Source: Salinibaculum sp. SYNS191
GTDB lineage: Archaea > Halobacteriota > Halobacteria > Halobacteriales > Haloarculaceae
Length of the DNA: 64,000 bases
NCBI RefSeq assembly: GCF_037338445.1
Contig: NZ_CP147838.1
Coordinates: 3,038,001-3,102,000 of the forward strand
Direction: 5' to 3'
The position numbers were made by a program, and so were the translations under genes. How positions within the stretch are numbered: position 1 is the stretch's first letter; every line of letters begins with the position of its first letter. Under the pieces are notes generated by a model. It had not been told where the DNA came from and did not search any database. It was given only the letters and a program-made list of their open reading frames with translations. This document shows positions 9,320 to 18,798 of this stretch, in pieces.

Positions 9320-10426
9320 ATGAGACTTCTACTACTTACGAACAATCTCACGGAGGGCGCGATTACGAACCAGTTCATTGACCTGTCACAGTACTTCTCC
9401 GAGGAACACGAGGTATACACCGGTGCGCTTCTGGGAGGTGTCGACGACACCGCAGCTAAGTCGTTGAAGGAGAACGGTGCAAAGGTTGTGCGGTTTGAGT
9501 TTGGAAGAACAGACTTCGTAACCGCAAGTAAGGAATTACTCCAATTTTTGAACAACAACGTCGACGTCCTGAACACCCACCTAGTCCGTGCAGGAGTAGT
9601 AGGCCGGATGGTCGCCCTGTTTTCGGATGTCTCGGTTGTCGTCTCGACACAGCAGAAGGTACACCACGAACACACAGCAAAACAGCGACTTACGAAGGGT
9701 CTGACCCTCCCGCTTGCGGATGGCATGACGTCAATATCGAACGCTGTTGCCGACTCGTTTCCACGATGGATCTCGACAATGCTAAACTGGAACGTCGACC
9801 AGCGAGTGATTTACAACGCTGTCAACCCGACAATGTTCGAATCGCCACCGGAACTCCAGCCGGAGTTACGGACGCACTTCGATGGTGACGGGCCAGTTGT
9901 GACGACTGTCGGACGCCTCATTCCGGTGAAAAACCACGAGGTACTCATTGATGCGACCGCCAAGATCGTCGAAACCTATCCAGAAATGAGTCTAGTCATC
10001 GTAGGTGACGGCGAACTGCGAGGCGATCTCGAACGGCAGGCGAACGAGCGGGGGATCTCTGACAATGTCGTGTTCACGGGGTGGCTGTCCCGTCCGGAGG
10101 TTGCCGCTAGCGTGTCGGCCGCGGACGTGTTCGCGATGTCCTCGAGGGCTGAGGGGCTCGGCGTGGCACTCATTGAGGCGATGATTACCGGGACACCGGT
10201 CGTGGTTTCGGATATTCCAGTGTTCCACGAGGCCGTTGGTGATACCGGACTCTTTGCTTCCTCTTTCGACGCGGACGACTGGGCAAGCACGGTTGGCCGG
10301 TACTTCTCCAACGAAGCGCTGACAGAGCGAAAAGGGAACGCAGCACGGCAGCGTGCCAAGGACGTGTTCTCACCAGAGGCGGTCAACGAGAAATATATCA
10401 GCTTCTTTAAAGAGTTGAAAGAATGA
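9320..10426 (+). CDS. GT4-family glycosyltransferase
   Basis: 368 residues, GT-B fold. The N-terminal half begins MRLLLLTNNLTEGAITNQF, as in acceptor-binding domains. The C-terminal donor domain has VVTTVGRLIPVKNHEVLI and the E-x7-E pattern in SRAEGLGVALIEAM. The family transfers a sugar from an NDP-sugar to a lipid-linked glycan on the cytoplasmic face, retaining configuration. No membrane segment is seen. It is the first of a same-strand run (9320-14083) that continues with a methyltransferase, another GT4 and a flippase, so it probably adds one residue of the same glycan. Confidence 0.88.
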   Translation: MRLLLLTNNLTEGAITNQFIDLSQYFSEEHEVYTGALLGGVDDTAAKSLKENGAKVVRFEFGRTDFVTASKELLQFLNNNVDVLNTHLVRAGVVGRMVALFSDVSVVVSTQQKVHHEHTAKQRLTKGLTLPLADGMTSISNAVADSFPRWISTMLNWNVDQRVIYNAVNPTMFESPPELQPELRTHFDGDGPVVTTVGRLIPVKNHEVLIDATAKIVETYPEMSLVIVGDGELRGDLERQANERGISDNVVFTGWLSRPEVAASVSAADVFAMSSRAEGLGVALIEAMITGTPVVVSDIPVFHEAVGDTGLFASSFDADDWASTVGRYFSNEALTERKGNAARQRAKDVFSPEAVNEKYISFFKELKE

Positions 10427-10492
10427 CAGCTCTTCTCACTGATCGACAAATGGAAGTAGTTTCAAGGGTAGAAAGAGAACCCCTCTATCTGA

Positions 10493-11236
10493 ATGAGTAG
10501 TTTCGACAAGTACGAGCGGAAAGGCGCATATCATTGGGATGCCACGCTTGCTGCCGGGAGATTCGAATACAACCCACGTCTCGCAGCACGGTACACGGTG
10601 GCTCTTCGCCTTCTGGAGGAACACGTTGATCTCTCCGCTAGTCAGGGCGTCGACATTGGCTGTGGCGACGGAGTTCTGCTAGAGTATCTGAGAAAACGGG
10701 GGGCGTCAACGGTCGGTATCGACTTTGAAAAGGAGTGTTTGAACCTCTATGGTAAGTACAGTTATGACCCTTGCCCGGTAGTGCAAGGTGACGTCTACAA
10801 CCTGCCGTTGTCAAATAGATGCTTCGATTTCGTGACCATGCTAGATGTCATTGAACACTTTTCAGAACCGGAACGGGCCCTACAACAGGCTCGTTCCTTA
10901 CTGAAGCGTGGTGGAGTACTAGTTCTCACTACCCCGTTCGGACCGGATGAGGACGGATCGTATCACGATGAGGAACACCATGAGGAAGAATACCGACCTG
11001 AGGGCCTTCAGTCGCTTCTGTCGTCAGTTTTCGACACTGTTGAGGTAAACGGGTACATCCCGTCATGGATAGACAGCCTATACAAAGATGACTGGACCGT
11101 CCGTCCCGTGATGAAAGGCATTCGAGGTCTGTTCAAAGCCATCAGTTACCATGGATTCAACCCCTACGTGGAGTTCGGGGTTGGGTCACCGGAGACCCAT
11201 CACGATCAGTTGGTTGGCGTCGCAGTTCGGGACTAA
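10493..11236 (+). CDS. Class I SAM-dependent methyltransferase
   Basis: 247 residues. The SAM-binding motif I is VDIGCGDGVLLEYL near residue 56, followed by the acidic loop GIDFEKE and FDFVTMLDVIEHFSEPERAL, the layout of small-molecule methyltransferases. A His/Glu-rich insert (DEEHHEEEY) lies in the second half. In this setting, between two glycosyltransferases, it most likely O-methylates a sugar of the lipid-linked glycan; methylated sugars are known in haloarchaeal N-glycans. The substrate is inferred from context only. Confidence 0.8.
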   Translation: MSSFDKYERKGAYHWDATLAAGRFEYNPRLAARYTVALRLLEEHVDLSASQGVDIGCGDGVLLEYLRKRGASTVGIDFEKECLNLYGKYSYDPCPVVQGDVYNLPLSNRCFDFVTMLDVIEHFSEPERALQQARSLLKRGGVLVLTTPFGPDEDGSYHDEEHHEEEYRPEGLQSLLSSVFDTVEVNGYIPSWIDSLYKDDWTVRPVMKGIRGLFKAISYHGFNPYVEFGVGSPETHHDQLVGVAVRD

Positions 11237-11266
11237 TATGTATATCGTGAGAGAAAGGACGACTTG

Positions 11267-12439
11267 ATGCGAATTGCTCACTACCTCTATACCTCGTCTG
11301 AAGAGGTGTATGGAGGCGAAAAAAGCTCATTGAACTTTATTGAGCAACTCGCCGAGCGCCACTCGGTGACGGTGATTCTCTACGGAGAGTCAAACCTCAT
11401 TGACCACCTGGAAGAGCGGGACATCGATTTTGAAGTCATCTCTCCCGAAGGTCCAGTTCCTGATGCATATCGGGAACTCAAGAGTACTCGAGAGGGACAC
11501 TCAAAATGGCTTACGATGGCACGGTACAACTTCCGACTCTGGAAGTATTTGCGACAAGAGGATTTCGACTTGATCCACTACAACAACATTTTTGGATTCC
11601 TTCTCACGCACCCAGCAGTGACGATGGATCGGCTTCCCACGGTTCTCCACATCCGGACTAAGCCACAAGGTACACCGTGGTATTGGCGAGTCAGCCTTGC
11701 TCGTGCTGACCGGTGTATTTGTGTTTCTGATGGCGTCGTCAAAGGCCTTGAAGAACACTTGCCAGCGTATCTCTGGAACCGGGTGAAAGGAAAAACCACG
11801 AGGATTCACAACCCAGTCCGCGTTGACACCGCTAAACAGTTCCTTGAAGACAACGACCGCTCTGCTCTCCGCCGACAATTGGGCTTCACAGCGGAGGAAT
11901 TCGCTATCGGATACATTGGGTCTATAGACGAACGAAAGAACCAGTTTTCTTTCTTGAAAGATATCGTCGTTCCGGCGGTCAAACGGTGTCCCGACGTACG
12001 GTTCTACTTCCTCGGGGGAACCAAACAAAATGAATACGAGCGCAAGTGTAAGGATTTCGTAGTGGAAAAAGGTATCTCTGACGCTGTCACCTTCGCAGGG
12101 TATCAATCGAATATCTTTGAGTGGTACACCAGCCTGGATGCAATCGCGCTATACTCACATCGCGAAGGACTTCCCCGAGCAGTTCTTGAAGGCATGGCGT
12201 TCGGTCTTCCAGTTGTCACGAACCGAACTACTGGTGTGGACGAAATAATCACGGATAGAAAAGATGGGTTCATCGTGGAGAAACCTGCAACGTTCGTGAA
12301 TCGATTAGAGGAACTTGTGAACAACGACCAATTGCAGAAGAAGATGGAAAAAGAAGCGAAGGAAACGATAGGCCGTTCATTTTCCGTAACCGAGCTTTCG
12401 TCCCGACTAGAGCAGGTGTACGCTGATACGATCTTATGA
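11267..12439 (+). CDS. GT4-family glycosyltransferase
   Basis: Starts at the ATG at 11267 (a TTG at 11264 is in frame but less likely). 391 codons including the stop. The N-terminal domain carries EEVYGGEKSSLNFIEQLA, a typical GT4 acceptor-side loop. The donor domain has IGYIGSIDERKNQF and the E-x7-E motif SHREGLPRAVLEGM. There are no membrane segments. It lies 30 bases after the methyltransferase and 186 bases before the flippase gene, consistent with the same glycan-assembly operon. Confidence 0.87.
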   Translation: MRIAHYLYTSSEEVYGGEKSSLNFIEQLAERHSVTVILYGESNLIDHLEERDIDFEVISPEGPVPDAYRELKSTREGHSKWLTMARYNFRLWKYLRQEDFDLIHYNNIFGFLLTHPAVTMDRLPTVLHIRTKPQGTPWYWRVSLARADRCICVSDGVVKGLEEHLPAYLWNRVKGKTTRIHNPVRVDTAKQFLEDNDRSALRRQLGFTAEEFAIGYIGSIDERKNQFSFLKDIVVPAVKRCPDVRFYFLGGTKQNEYERKCKDFVVEKGISDAVTFAGYQSNIFEWYTSLDAIALYSHREGLPRAVLEGMAFGLPVVTNRTTGVDEIITDRKDGFIVEKPATFVNRLEELVNNDQLQKKMEKEAKETIGRSFSVTELSSRLEQVYADTIL

Positions 12440-12625
12440 GCACATGAGATAAAAGTAGGACCGAAGTTATACAGTGGAATAGAAGAAAAAAGTGTTCGGT
12501 AATCAAATTGTGAATTCAACTGGTCCGACAACGCGTCAGACTCAAACGATAATGGTTTTATCGGCCGAGAGAAGCCAGTGTGGTGTACCGGGGAGATTGT
12601 ACTCTAACTACGGGGCCTGACAGAC

Positions 12626-14083
12626 GTGACACTGAAGGACAAGATTGTTTCCGATACGCTTTTTGCGACGGTAATCAAGATCGGGGAGAAGGCTAGGGGG
12701 ATCCTTTTTATACCTCTAATTACCCTGTACCTGGGGGCGAACGCGTACGGGGTGTACGCCCAGCTAATTGTCGTAACACGACTGCTGGCTGGCACATTCG
12801 AACTGGGATTGCACTCCGCGGTCATTCGGTACTTCCAGTCGTACGATTACGTGTCCGAACGACGGGAGTTATACGTAGACGTACTCGGGTTCATCCTTGT
12901 CCTCAGTACCCTTGTTGCGGGAGGCATGTTCGTATTTGCCGAGCGGATCTCGCAACTAACGCTCAACGACGCGACTTATGCGGATGTGTATCGCCTCGGC
13001 GCCCTGCTTATTCCCATCAATAGCGCGTTGATTATCGCAGAAAACTACTACCGTGCGAAACGACGCATCAAGTCGTACTCGCTACTGAACGGATTGAAGA
13101 CGTATCTTTCGATGGTTGCTGTGGGCTACGTTGTCCTCTTCCAGTCTGGCACCTTGACGGACCTGGTACTGTACCTTGTTCTTACAGAACTCTCGTTTTT
13201 TTTGCTGATTCAAGGCGACGTGTTTCGCCATCTTGGTGTGCAGTTCCCCCGGTTTCGGACTATCCCAAAGAGCCTCCGCTACTCGCTCCCGGTGATGGCG
13301 GGGCAGATCTCCGGAAACTTCCTGACGCGTGCCGACCGACTGCTCCTCGGGTACTTTATTGGCCCGTTCGCAGTTGGTGCCTATACTGTCGCGTACAAGT
13401 TCGCGAACCAAATTTTGCTGTTCTCCCGCCCACTCTCGAACTCGTTCTTCCCAGAGTTCAGCAATCTGTGGGAGAACAACAAGCGAGAAGACGCGAGAAG
13501 CTATCTCCACGCCGGGACACGGTACTTCCTCACCCTGGCGGTCCCGTCGGTTGTGGGATTTACTCTAGTTGGTGAACGACTCATTGCCCTCATTTCCACT
13601 TCTGAGGTAGCGAGTGAGGGAGGGCTTGCACTGCCCATCATCGCCATCGGAGTATCATTCTGGGGGCTTACCCATCTGTACAGTTGTCTGTACTATGCTG
13701 CCGAGTTGACGAAGCCGGTTTCATATATTAGAATAATAGGTGCTGGCGTGAATATACTCTTAAACGTCCTATTAATACCAATATTTGGACTCGTCGGGGC
13801 CGCCGTGACGACTGCGGTATCGTATTTCTGCATCTTTACTGTTATGTGGTGGTACTCAAGAAACATGCTCGGAATGGACAACAGAAGATATCGGATCCAC
13901 AAAATCGGGTTCGCATCAATCGGCATGTACTCGGTGGTCAGCACTTCCGGCTTCGACGGGCTACTAATCGTGATTCCGCTTGCGGTCGTCTGTTACTTCC
14001 TCGTTCTGTTCTTAATAGGTGGGCTGACGCGGTCCGAAATCGAGAGTCTAGTACGACCCATTAGAAGTGTTTGGGCGTCCTGA
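12626..14083 (+). CDS. Wzx-type lipid-linked oligosaccharide flippase
   Basis: 485 residues with about 12-14 hydrophobic segments, starting at a GTG at 12626. The opening DKIVSDTLFATVIKIGEKA...GIL and the segment SLPVMAGQISGNFLTRADRLLLG are characteristic of polysaccharide-biosynthesis flippases of the MOP superfamily (RfbX/Wzx). The family moves polyprenyl- or dolichyl-linked oligosaccharides across the membrane. It ends 11 bases from the convergent Wzy-like polymerase gene, so the two provide translocation and polymerisation for the same cluster. A run of eight T occurs at about 13195-13202 within the gene without breaking the frame. Confidence 0.88.
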   Translation: MTLKDKIVSDTLFATVIKIGEKARGILFIPLITLYLGANAYGVYAQLIVVTRLLAGTFELGLHSAVIRYFQSYDYVSERRELYVDVLGFILVLSTLVAGGMFVFAERISQLTLNDATYADVYRLGALLIPINSALIIAENYYRAKRRIKSYSLLNGLKTYLSMVAVGYVVLFQSGTLTDLVLYLVLTELSFFLLIQGDVFRHLGVQFPRFRTIPKSLRYSLPVMAGQISGNFLTRADRLLLGYFIGPFAVGAYTVAYKFANQILLFSRPLSNSFFPEFSNLWENNKREDARSYLHAGTRYFLTLAVPSVVGFTLVGERLIALISTSEVASEGGLALPIIAIGVSFWGLTHLYSCLYYAAELTKPVSYIRIIGAGVNILLNVLLIPIFGLVGAAVTTAVSYFCIFTVMWWYSRNMLGMDNRRYRIHKIGFASIGMYSVVSTSGFDGLLIVIPLAVVCYFLVLFLIGGLTRSEIESLVRPIRSVWAS

Positions 14084-14094
14084 CGATCTCAGAT

Positions 14095-15558
14095 TCAGAT
14101 AGAATCTTTCTCTGAGGAATGGAACCGTGAAGACGGATAGTCTACACTCAATATGAGGAGGAGACCAACCGTGATCGAAATTGTAAATATCCATATAAAA
14201 AGACTATTGTTGTTGATGCCCTTCCTGAAGTGGACTATGGTTACGGCGTACAAGAGGACGATGGCTCGATTACTGATGTTCGTTTTGAGTTGATAGTATA
14301 GTGCCCTGAAAAGAATCCCAAAGACGAACATACCGAGTACGATACCGACTACGTGGAAGTTGAGGTATTGGAGTGCTAGTGGGCCGGGAGGGACTCCACC
14401 GGAACGCCCCGGGAAAAAGATGTTTGCGAACTCGCTCCCAACCGTGAGTGAGGGTTTCCCGGCCCAGAATACGCGAGGAACGAAGTTCAAAGGTACTCGC
14501 AGGAATGTCGTCCCGAACTGGTGTCCCCATAATTCCGGCATCCCCCAGAGAAGCAGGACGAAATTATCGAATCCGCGACCAAGATCATCTGCCAGCTTCG
14601 CCAGCAAGTTGGTCGGAATATTGAGCAAATATAAAAAGAGATTCGTCATCTCGCCGGTCCTTAGTACCCGCACCACTCCGGCGATGGAGAAGAGACCAAT
14701 ACCTACTGGAATCGCCTCAGATATCTTGATCTTCCGTGCGGCGTAGTGATACGCAATCAGGAAGATGAGCACGAGTGTCAATGCGAACGCTCGTCGGCCG
14801 AATGTTAGGACGATGAAGATAGAGACGAACAGGTGGGCGATTATAGTGGGATGAAGCCGTCGATAATAAAGTAACAACACAATTGAGGCAATAGCTGACG
14901 CCCTAGCCAGTATAGTGAACAGATGGAGTCCCGCCAACAGCTGACTCCTATTATCCCACTGTTGAACAAGTGTGACTATCGAACCTGTCGTCAGATGAAT
15001 CACGATCAGTAGCGAGGTTACAGAAATCAACGAATAGGTGGTGACGCCGGTCCATAACCGCCCTCGCTTCCAATCGTCGCTCGGAACTGGCAGTGTCACG
15101 GAGAGTCGCTTGCCCCACTTGGCGTAGTAGCCGAACAAGAACGAGACGAAGCCAACATTCATGTACAGCAAGACGAGACAGCCATAGGCGACAACTGTAG
15201 ACGAGGAAAGACCAGCGTAGGCCGGGTAGAGTAGTCGATACTTCCCGGTGAGTATCATTTGCAGCGGCCGCAGGAGGTACGCGATGCCGAAGAAGCCGAG
15301 AATGAACACTGACGGTGCGAAGATGTCTATCTCTCCCTTGCTCCGGAGTTGCATAACGAACGGGATAATGAACAGACATGCAGTGATAAAAAAGAGGACG
15401 GTAAAGATAATCTTTCCAATAGGGACATATTTATAACTAACAGAGAAAATAATCTGTCCGGTCAAATAGACGATGACAGACAACATGACACCAAAAAATA
15501 AGTTCCGAGCAAAGTACCAGACACTCGATCTACGAACCCGAACTGAGAACTCCTTCAT
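14095..15558 (-). CDS. Wzy-type oligosaccharide repeat-unit polymerase
   Basis: 487 residues with roughly 11-12 membrane segments, and a large loop in the C-terminal third containing RVPLNFVPRVFWAGKP and GGVPPGPLALQYLNFHVVG. That loop wording is typical of the O-antigen/repeat-unit polymerase family. The enzyme would join lipid-linked repeat units on the outer face of the membrane, with the flippase encoded convergently next door. A Wzx/Wzy pair in an archaeon implies a polymeric glycan rather than, or in addition to, a single N-glycan. The upstream GT4 (15672-16838) is on the same strand, 113 bases away. Confidence 0.75.
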   Translation of the reverse strand: MKEFSVRVRRSSVWYFARNLFFGVMLSVIVYLTGQIIFSVSYKYVPIGKIIFTVLFFITACLFIIPFVMQLRSKGEIDIFAPSVFILGFFGIAYLLRPLQMILTGKYRLLYPAYAGLSSSTVVAYGCLVLLYMNVGFVSFLFGYYAKWGKRLSVTLPVPSDDWKRGRLWTGVTTYSLISVTSLLIVIHLTTGSIVTLVQQWDNRSQLLAGLHLFTILARASAIASIVLLLYYRRLHPTIIAHLFVSIFIVLTFGRRAFALTLVLIFLIAYHYAARKIKISEAIPVGIGLFSIAGVVRVLRTGEMTNLFLYLLNIPTNLLAKLADDLGRGFDNFVLLLWGMPELWGHQFGTTFLRVPLNFVPRVFWAGKPSLTVGSEFANIFFPGRSGGVPPGPLALQYLNFHVVGIVLGMFVFGILFRALYYQLKTNISNRAIVLLYAVTIVHFRKGINNNSLFIWIFTISITVGLLLILSVDYPSSRFHSSEKDSI

Positions 15559-15671
15559 TTGAAAGAAGCGTTCTCCTTAATTATACAAAAATCGTTTGAA
15601 CTACGCGTTTAGAGCATTGTGGAGTGCGCGAAGGCTGTGAGCCAGCGTTTTGTGGATTCTCAGTTCGGTTG

Positions 15672-16838
15672 TTATGATTGGTTGATTTCTGTAAGAAACT
15701 CCTCATAGTCTCGGATGTAAGACTCCATCGAAAACCTGTTTTTAATTGTCTTTCTACCGCGCTTCCCGAGTGTAACACGCTTCTCAGGGTGATTTAATAG
15801 TGTTATGACTGCATCGCTGATTTCGTCTGAGCTCTTGGGTTGAATGAGTATCCCGTTGTCATCATTAGTGATTAAATCTGCGGTCCCTCCAACGTCAGTT
15901 GCTATAGTGGGAACCTCCATTGCCATTGCCTCTCGAACTGCACCTGGTACACCTTCGTTTAGAGAGGGTAACACAAAAATATCGAGAGAATCAAGAAAAT
16001 AAGGCATATTTTCCACCCACCCGAGGAATTCTATGTGCTCGTCAATGCGGAGAGTGCGAATTTTTTCCTCTATTCTCTGCCTATACGCTTCGTTCCCTTT
16101 TGGGGTTTTCCCAGCGATCAAGAGTTCGATATTTTTGTGTTCGTCAATGATTGTGGGAAGCGCATCGATGAGGTGTATCAGTCCTTTCCGAGGGGTTATT
16201 GAAGCTGCAGTTCCGATCCGATACTGATCGTGATTTCCAGCGGATTCAAACTGTGATGGATTGAACTTTGAGGTATCGATTCCCTTGTGGAATATCGTAA
16301 ACTTATGTCTATGCTTTGCGAAGCGCTTCTTATTAAAAACGCGGCGCGCTTGCTTTTCGGATTCAATAAATACGTGATCAATGGCTTTCAAGGAGATCCA
16401 CTGAAGCTTCCTGACGAACCCTTCTGCTGTTAGTCCGAGACCGATATTCCATATAGTGGGAGTCTCGCTCACCAATAGATACGGCAGCAGCGTGAGCACT
16501 GCACGCATATTCTGACACCAGACTATATCTGCTTCTTGTAACTCTGATCGTGCTTCGAAATTAAATTGTAGAATGCGGAAGAGTGCTGGAATCTGTAGAA
16601 TTGGGTTTGAGAGGAGTCCCCGGTTATATGTGTTGAGAGCCCCTCGGAATGGGACGATTGTTACGTTGATACTTCGTTGCCGGGCACGTTGACAGAGTTC
16701 ATCTTCTGCCTGAGCGAGTAAGACTGGTTCGAAACGACTCTTATTGAGAGAATCTAGGAGGCGCAGTAGCATCTTCGAACCACCGTTGAATTCACTGCTG
16801 CTGATATGAAAAAACACAACTCGAATCGGAGAGGTCAT
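15672..16838 (-). CDS. GT4-family glycosyltransferase
   Basis: The start is taken at the ATG at 16838; a TTG two codons upstream is the alternative. 388 residues. The N-terminal domain has VVFFHISSSEFNGGSKML, and the donor domain has IGTAASITPRKGLIHLI and the E-x7-E motif SLNEGVPGAVREAM. No membrane segment. Its base composition is clearly AT-richer than the genes at 25-33 kb, a hint of separate ancestry. It probably acts just before the Wzy-like polymerase encoded downstream. Confidence 0.87.
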   Translation of the reverse strand: MTSPIRVVFFHISSSEFNGGSKMLLRLLDSLNKSRFEPVLLAQAEDELCQRARQRSINVTIVPFRGALNTYNRGLLSNPILQIPALFRILQFNFEARSELQEADIVWCQNMRAVLTLLPYLLVSETPTIWNIGLGLTAEGFVRKLQWISLKAIDHVFIESEKQARRVFNKKRFAKHRHKFTIFHKGIDTSKFNPSQFESAGNHDQYRIGTAASITPRKGLIHLIDALPTIIDEHKNIELLIAGKTPKGNEAYRQRIEEKIRTLRIDEHIEFLGWVENMPYFLDSLDIFVLPSLNEGVPGAVREAMAMEVPTIATDVGGTADLITNDDNGILIQPKSSDEISDAVITLLNHPEKRVTLGKRGRKTIKNRFSMESYIRDYEEFLTEINQS

Positions 16839-16926
16839 CTTCAAGTACTATAAACTGACTGGCTGTAAAACAAAAGGATATTGGTCTTCTTCATATTGAT
16901 AACACACGTTATCACAGTCCTAAGAC

Positions 16927-18375
16927 ATGCACAAAAATAACATTGTAATTTTTATCACAGATACCATTCGCTACGATGATGCGTTCCCTGCCAGGTTCAA
17001 TCTTAAGATGTCTTTGTCAGACAGCTCTTCTTACAGACAAGCATTCACTTCTTCTCCCTGGACACTTCCTTCCCATGCATCTCTCTTTACTGGCACACCA
17101 CCCTCGAAACACGGCGCACACGCGGACCACAAACATCTTGATGGTACACTCACGACTCTTCCCGAAGTCCTCCAGAATGAAGGGTACGAAACTGTCGCTG
17201 TCTCGAACAACACTTGGATCAGCGAAGAGTTCGGCTTTGATCAGGGGTTCGAGACCTTCTACAAAACCTGGCAATATATTCAGAGCGACACCGACCTCGG
17301 ACGAATTGCTCGCCAGGAAGAAGGGTTAGACAAACTCACTAAGGCTACGAAAGCGCTCTTTGACGGCAACCCTGTAACCAACCTCACTAACGCAATCTAT
17401 GGCCAGTTCTTCAGGAAGACTGATGACAACGGAGCCGCCCGCACCAACGAGTGGATCGAAGACTGGCTCACGACCCGAGATGACTCGCGTCCGTTCTTTT
17501 TGTTCGTCAACTATCTCGAACCGCATCTTGAGTACCGCCCGCCAAAAGCCTACGCCGAAGAATACCTCCCCAAAGATGTCACCTACGAGGAAGCAATGGA
17601 GGTCCCCCAGGACGCCTGGGGATACATCACCGACAAGGTTGAGCTAACCGACGAGGACTTCGAAATCCTCCGCGTGCTCTATCGAGCAGAGATCGACTAT
17701 CTCGAAGACAAGATTGGGGAAGTCATTGACCTACTTAAAGCTGAGGGGCAATGGGATGATACCCTATTTATTATTACAAGCGACCATGGTGAGAACATCG
17801 GCGAACACGGTCTGATGGACCACCAGTATGCCCTCTACGATACTCTGCTGCACGTCCCATTGTACGTCCACGGCTACCCCTTTGAGGATGAAGAGATTGA
17901 CGACCTCGTTCAGCTTCTCGATATCCCGCCGACGATCCTTGATGTTCTCGACATCGATGCCTCCGATGCGCGAGAACAGTTCATGGGAATCTCGTTTCAC
18001 CCGGACGCCGACAAAACCCGCGAGTACGCCGTCGCCGAGTACATGGCTCCTCAACCGTCGATGGACGCTCTCGAACAGCGTGTCGGCGATCTCCCCAACC
18101 ACGTCCGCAGGTACGACCGCTCGCTCAGAGCGATCCGCACCGACCGCCACAAGTACATCCGTGGCTCGGACGGCAGCCAGGAACTCTACGATCTTCAGGA
18201 AGATCCAGGTGAGACGAGTGATATTGCCGACTCACACGAGAACATCCGCACCGACTTGGACGTGATCCTCGACGAGTGGATCAACTCCTTTGAGCAGGCC
18301 GATTACACGGACGAGGTCGCGATGTCCGAGGACGCAAAGGCCCGCCTGGAGGACCTCGGGTATTTGCAGGAATAG
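16927..18375 (+). CDS. Alkaline-phosphatase-superfamily ('sulfatase-like') enzyme, Thr nucleophile
   Basis: 482 residues. Metal ligands are Asp12 in FITDTIRYDD and the strand FIITSDHGENIGEHGLMDH. The nucleophile motif is TLPSHASLFTG at residues 46-56: Thr46 stands where sulfatases have the Cys or Ser that becomes formylglycine, and His replaces Arg. The fold is that of a sulfatase, but Thr nucleophiles are typical of phosphodiesterases and of phospho-group transferases such as LtaS and EptA. No signal peptide is seen. It is divergent from the GT4 at 15672-16838 with 88 bases between. Confidence 0.82.
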   Translation: MHKNNIVIFITDTIRYDDAFPARFNLKMSLSDSSSYRQAFTSSPWTLPSHASLFTGTPPSKHGAHADHKHLDGTLTTLPEVLQNEGYETVAVSNNTWISEEFGFDQGFETFYKTWQYIQSDTDLGRIARQEEGLDKLTKATKALFDGNPVTNLTNAIYGQFFRKTDDNGAARTNEWIEDWLTTRDDSRPFFLFVNYLEPHLEYRPPKAYAEEYLPKDVTYEEAMEVPQDAWGYITDKVELTDEDFEILRVLYRAEIDYLEDKIGEVIDLLKAEGQWDDTLFIITSDHGENIGEHGLMDHQYALYDTLLHVPLYVHGYPFEDEEIDDLVQLLDIPPTILDVLDIDASDAREQFMGISFHPDADKTREYAVAEYMAPQPSMDALEQRVGDLPNHVRRYDRSLRAIRTDRHKYIRGSDGSQELYDLQEDPGETSDIADSHENIRTDLDVILDEWINSFEQADYTDEVAMSEDAKARLEDLGYLQE

Positions 18376-18798
18376 CGAAGATAACTTCCGGATTACTCGA
18401 ATGACGCGACCAAAGACTCTCAAATTTACATCCTCAATTGAAACTAATCCACGTCGCCCCCTACTCCCGAGAGGGACCCACAAGCCTCGCCGACCGATTC
18501 ACGATCGTCACGGACGTGCGAGAGGGGATTGCGATCTCCGAGAAAGTCATGACAGTCGTCATCTTTAAACCGACGAGACGGATGCCGAGTAAACGCCCGC
18601 AGACATCGGACACGCCGTCGCGTACCTGACTTCCGGAGAAGTTGGCGACATGACTGGCAGTCGATCGTCGTTGACAGTAGCTAGACCCTACCCAGGTTCC
18701 AGCTCATACTCAAAGAGATCGCCAAGGAGTACCGGCCGGTACACTTCTGGATTCACGTCTGCGTCGGTACGAACGGAATAAGTGGGACTACACGCATG
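18376..18798. other. Decayed spacer with a short glycosyltransferase-like fragment
   Basis: There is no intact gene in this 423-base stretch. On the plus strand from about 18438, a frame opening KLIHVAPYSREGPTSLADRF resembles the first residues of GT4 enzymes, then loses all resemblance. The region adjoins the epimerase pseudogene at 19881, so it may be a graveyard of the same older glycan cluster. The fragment is too short to be sure. Confidence 0.3.
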
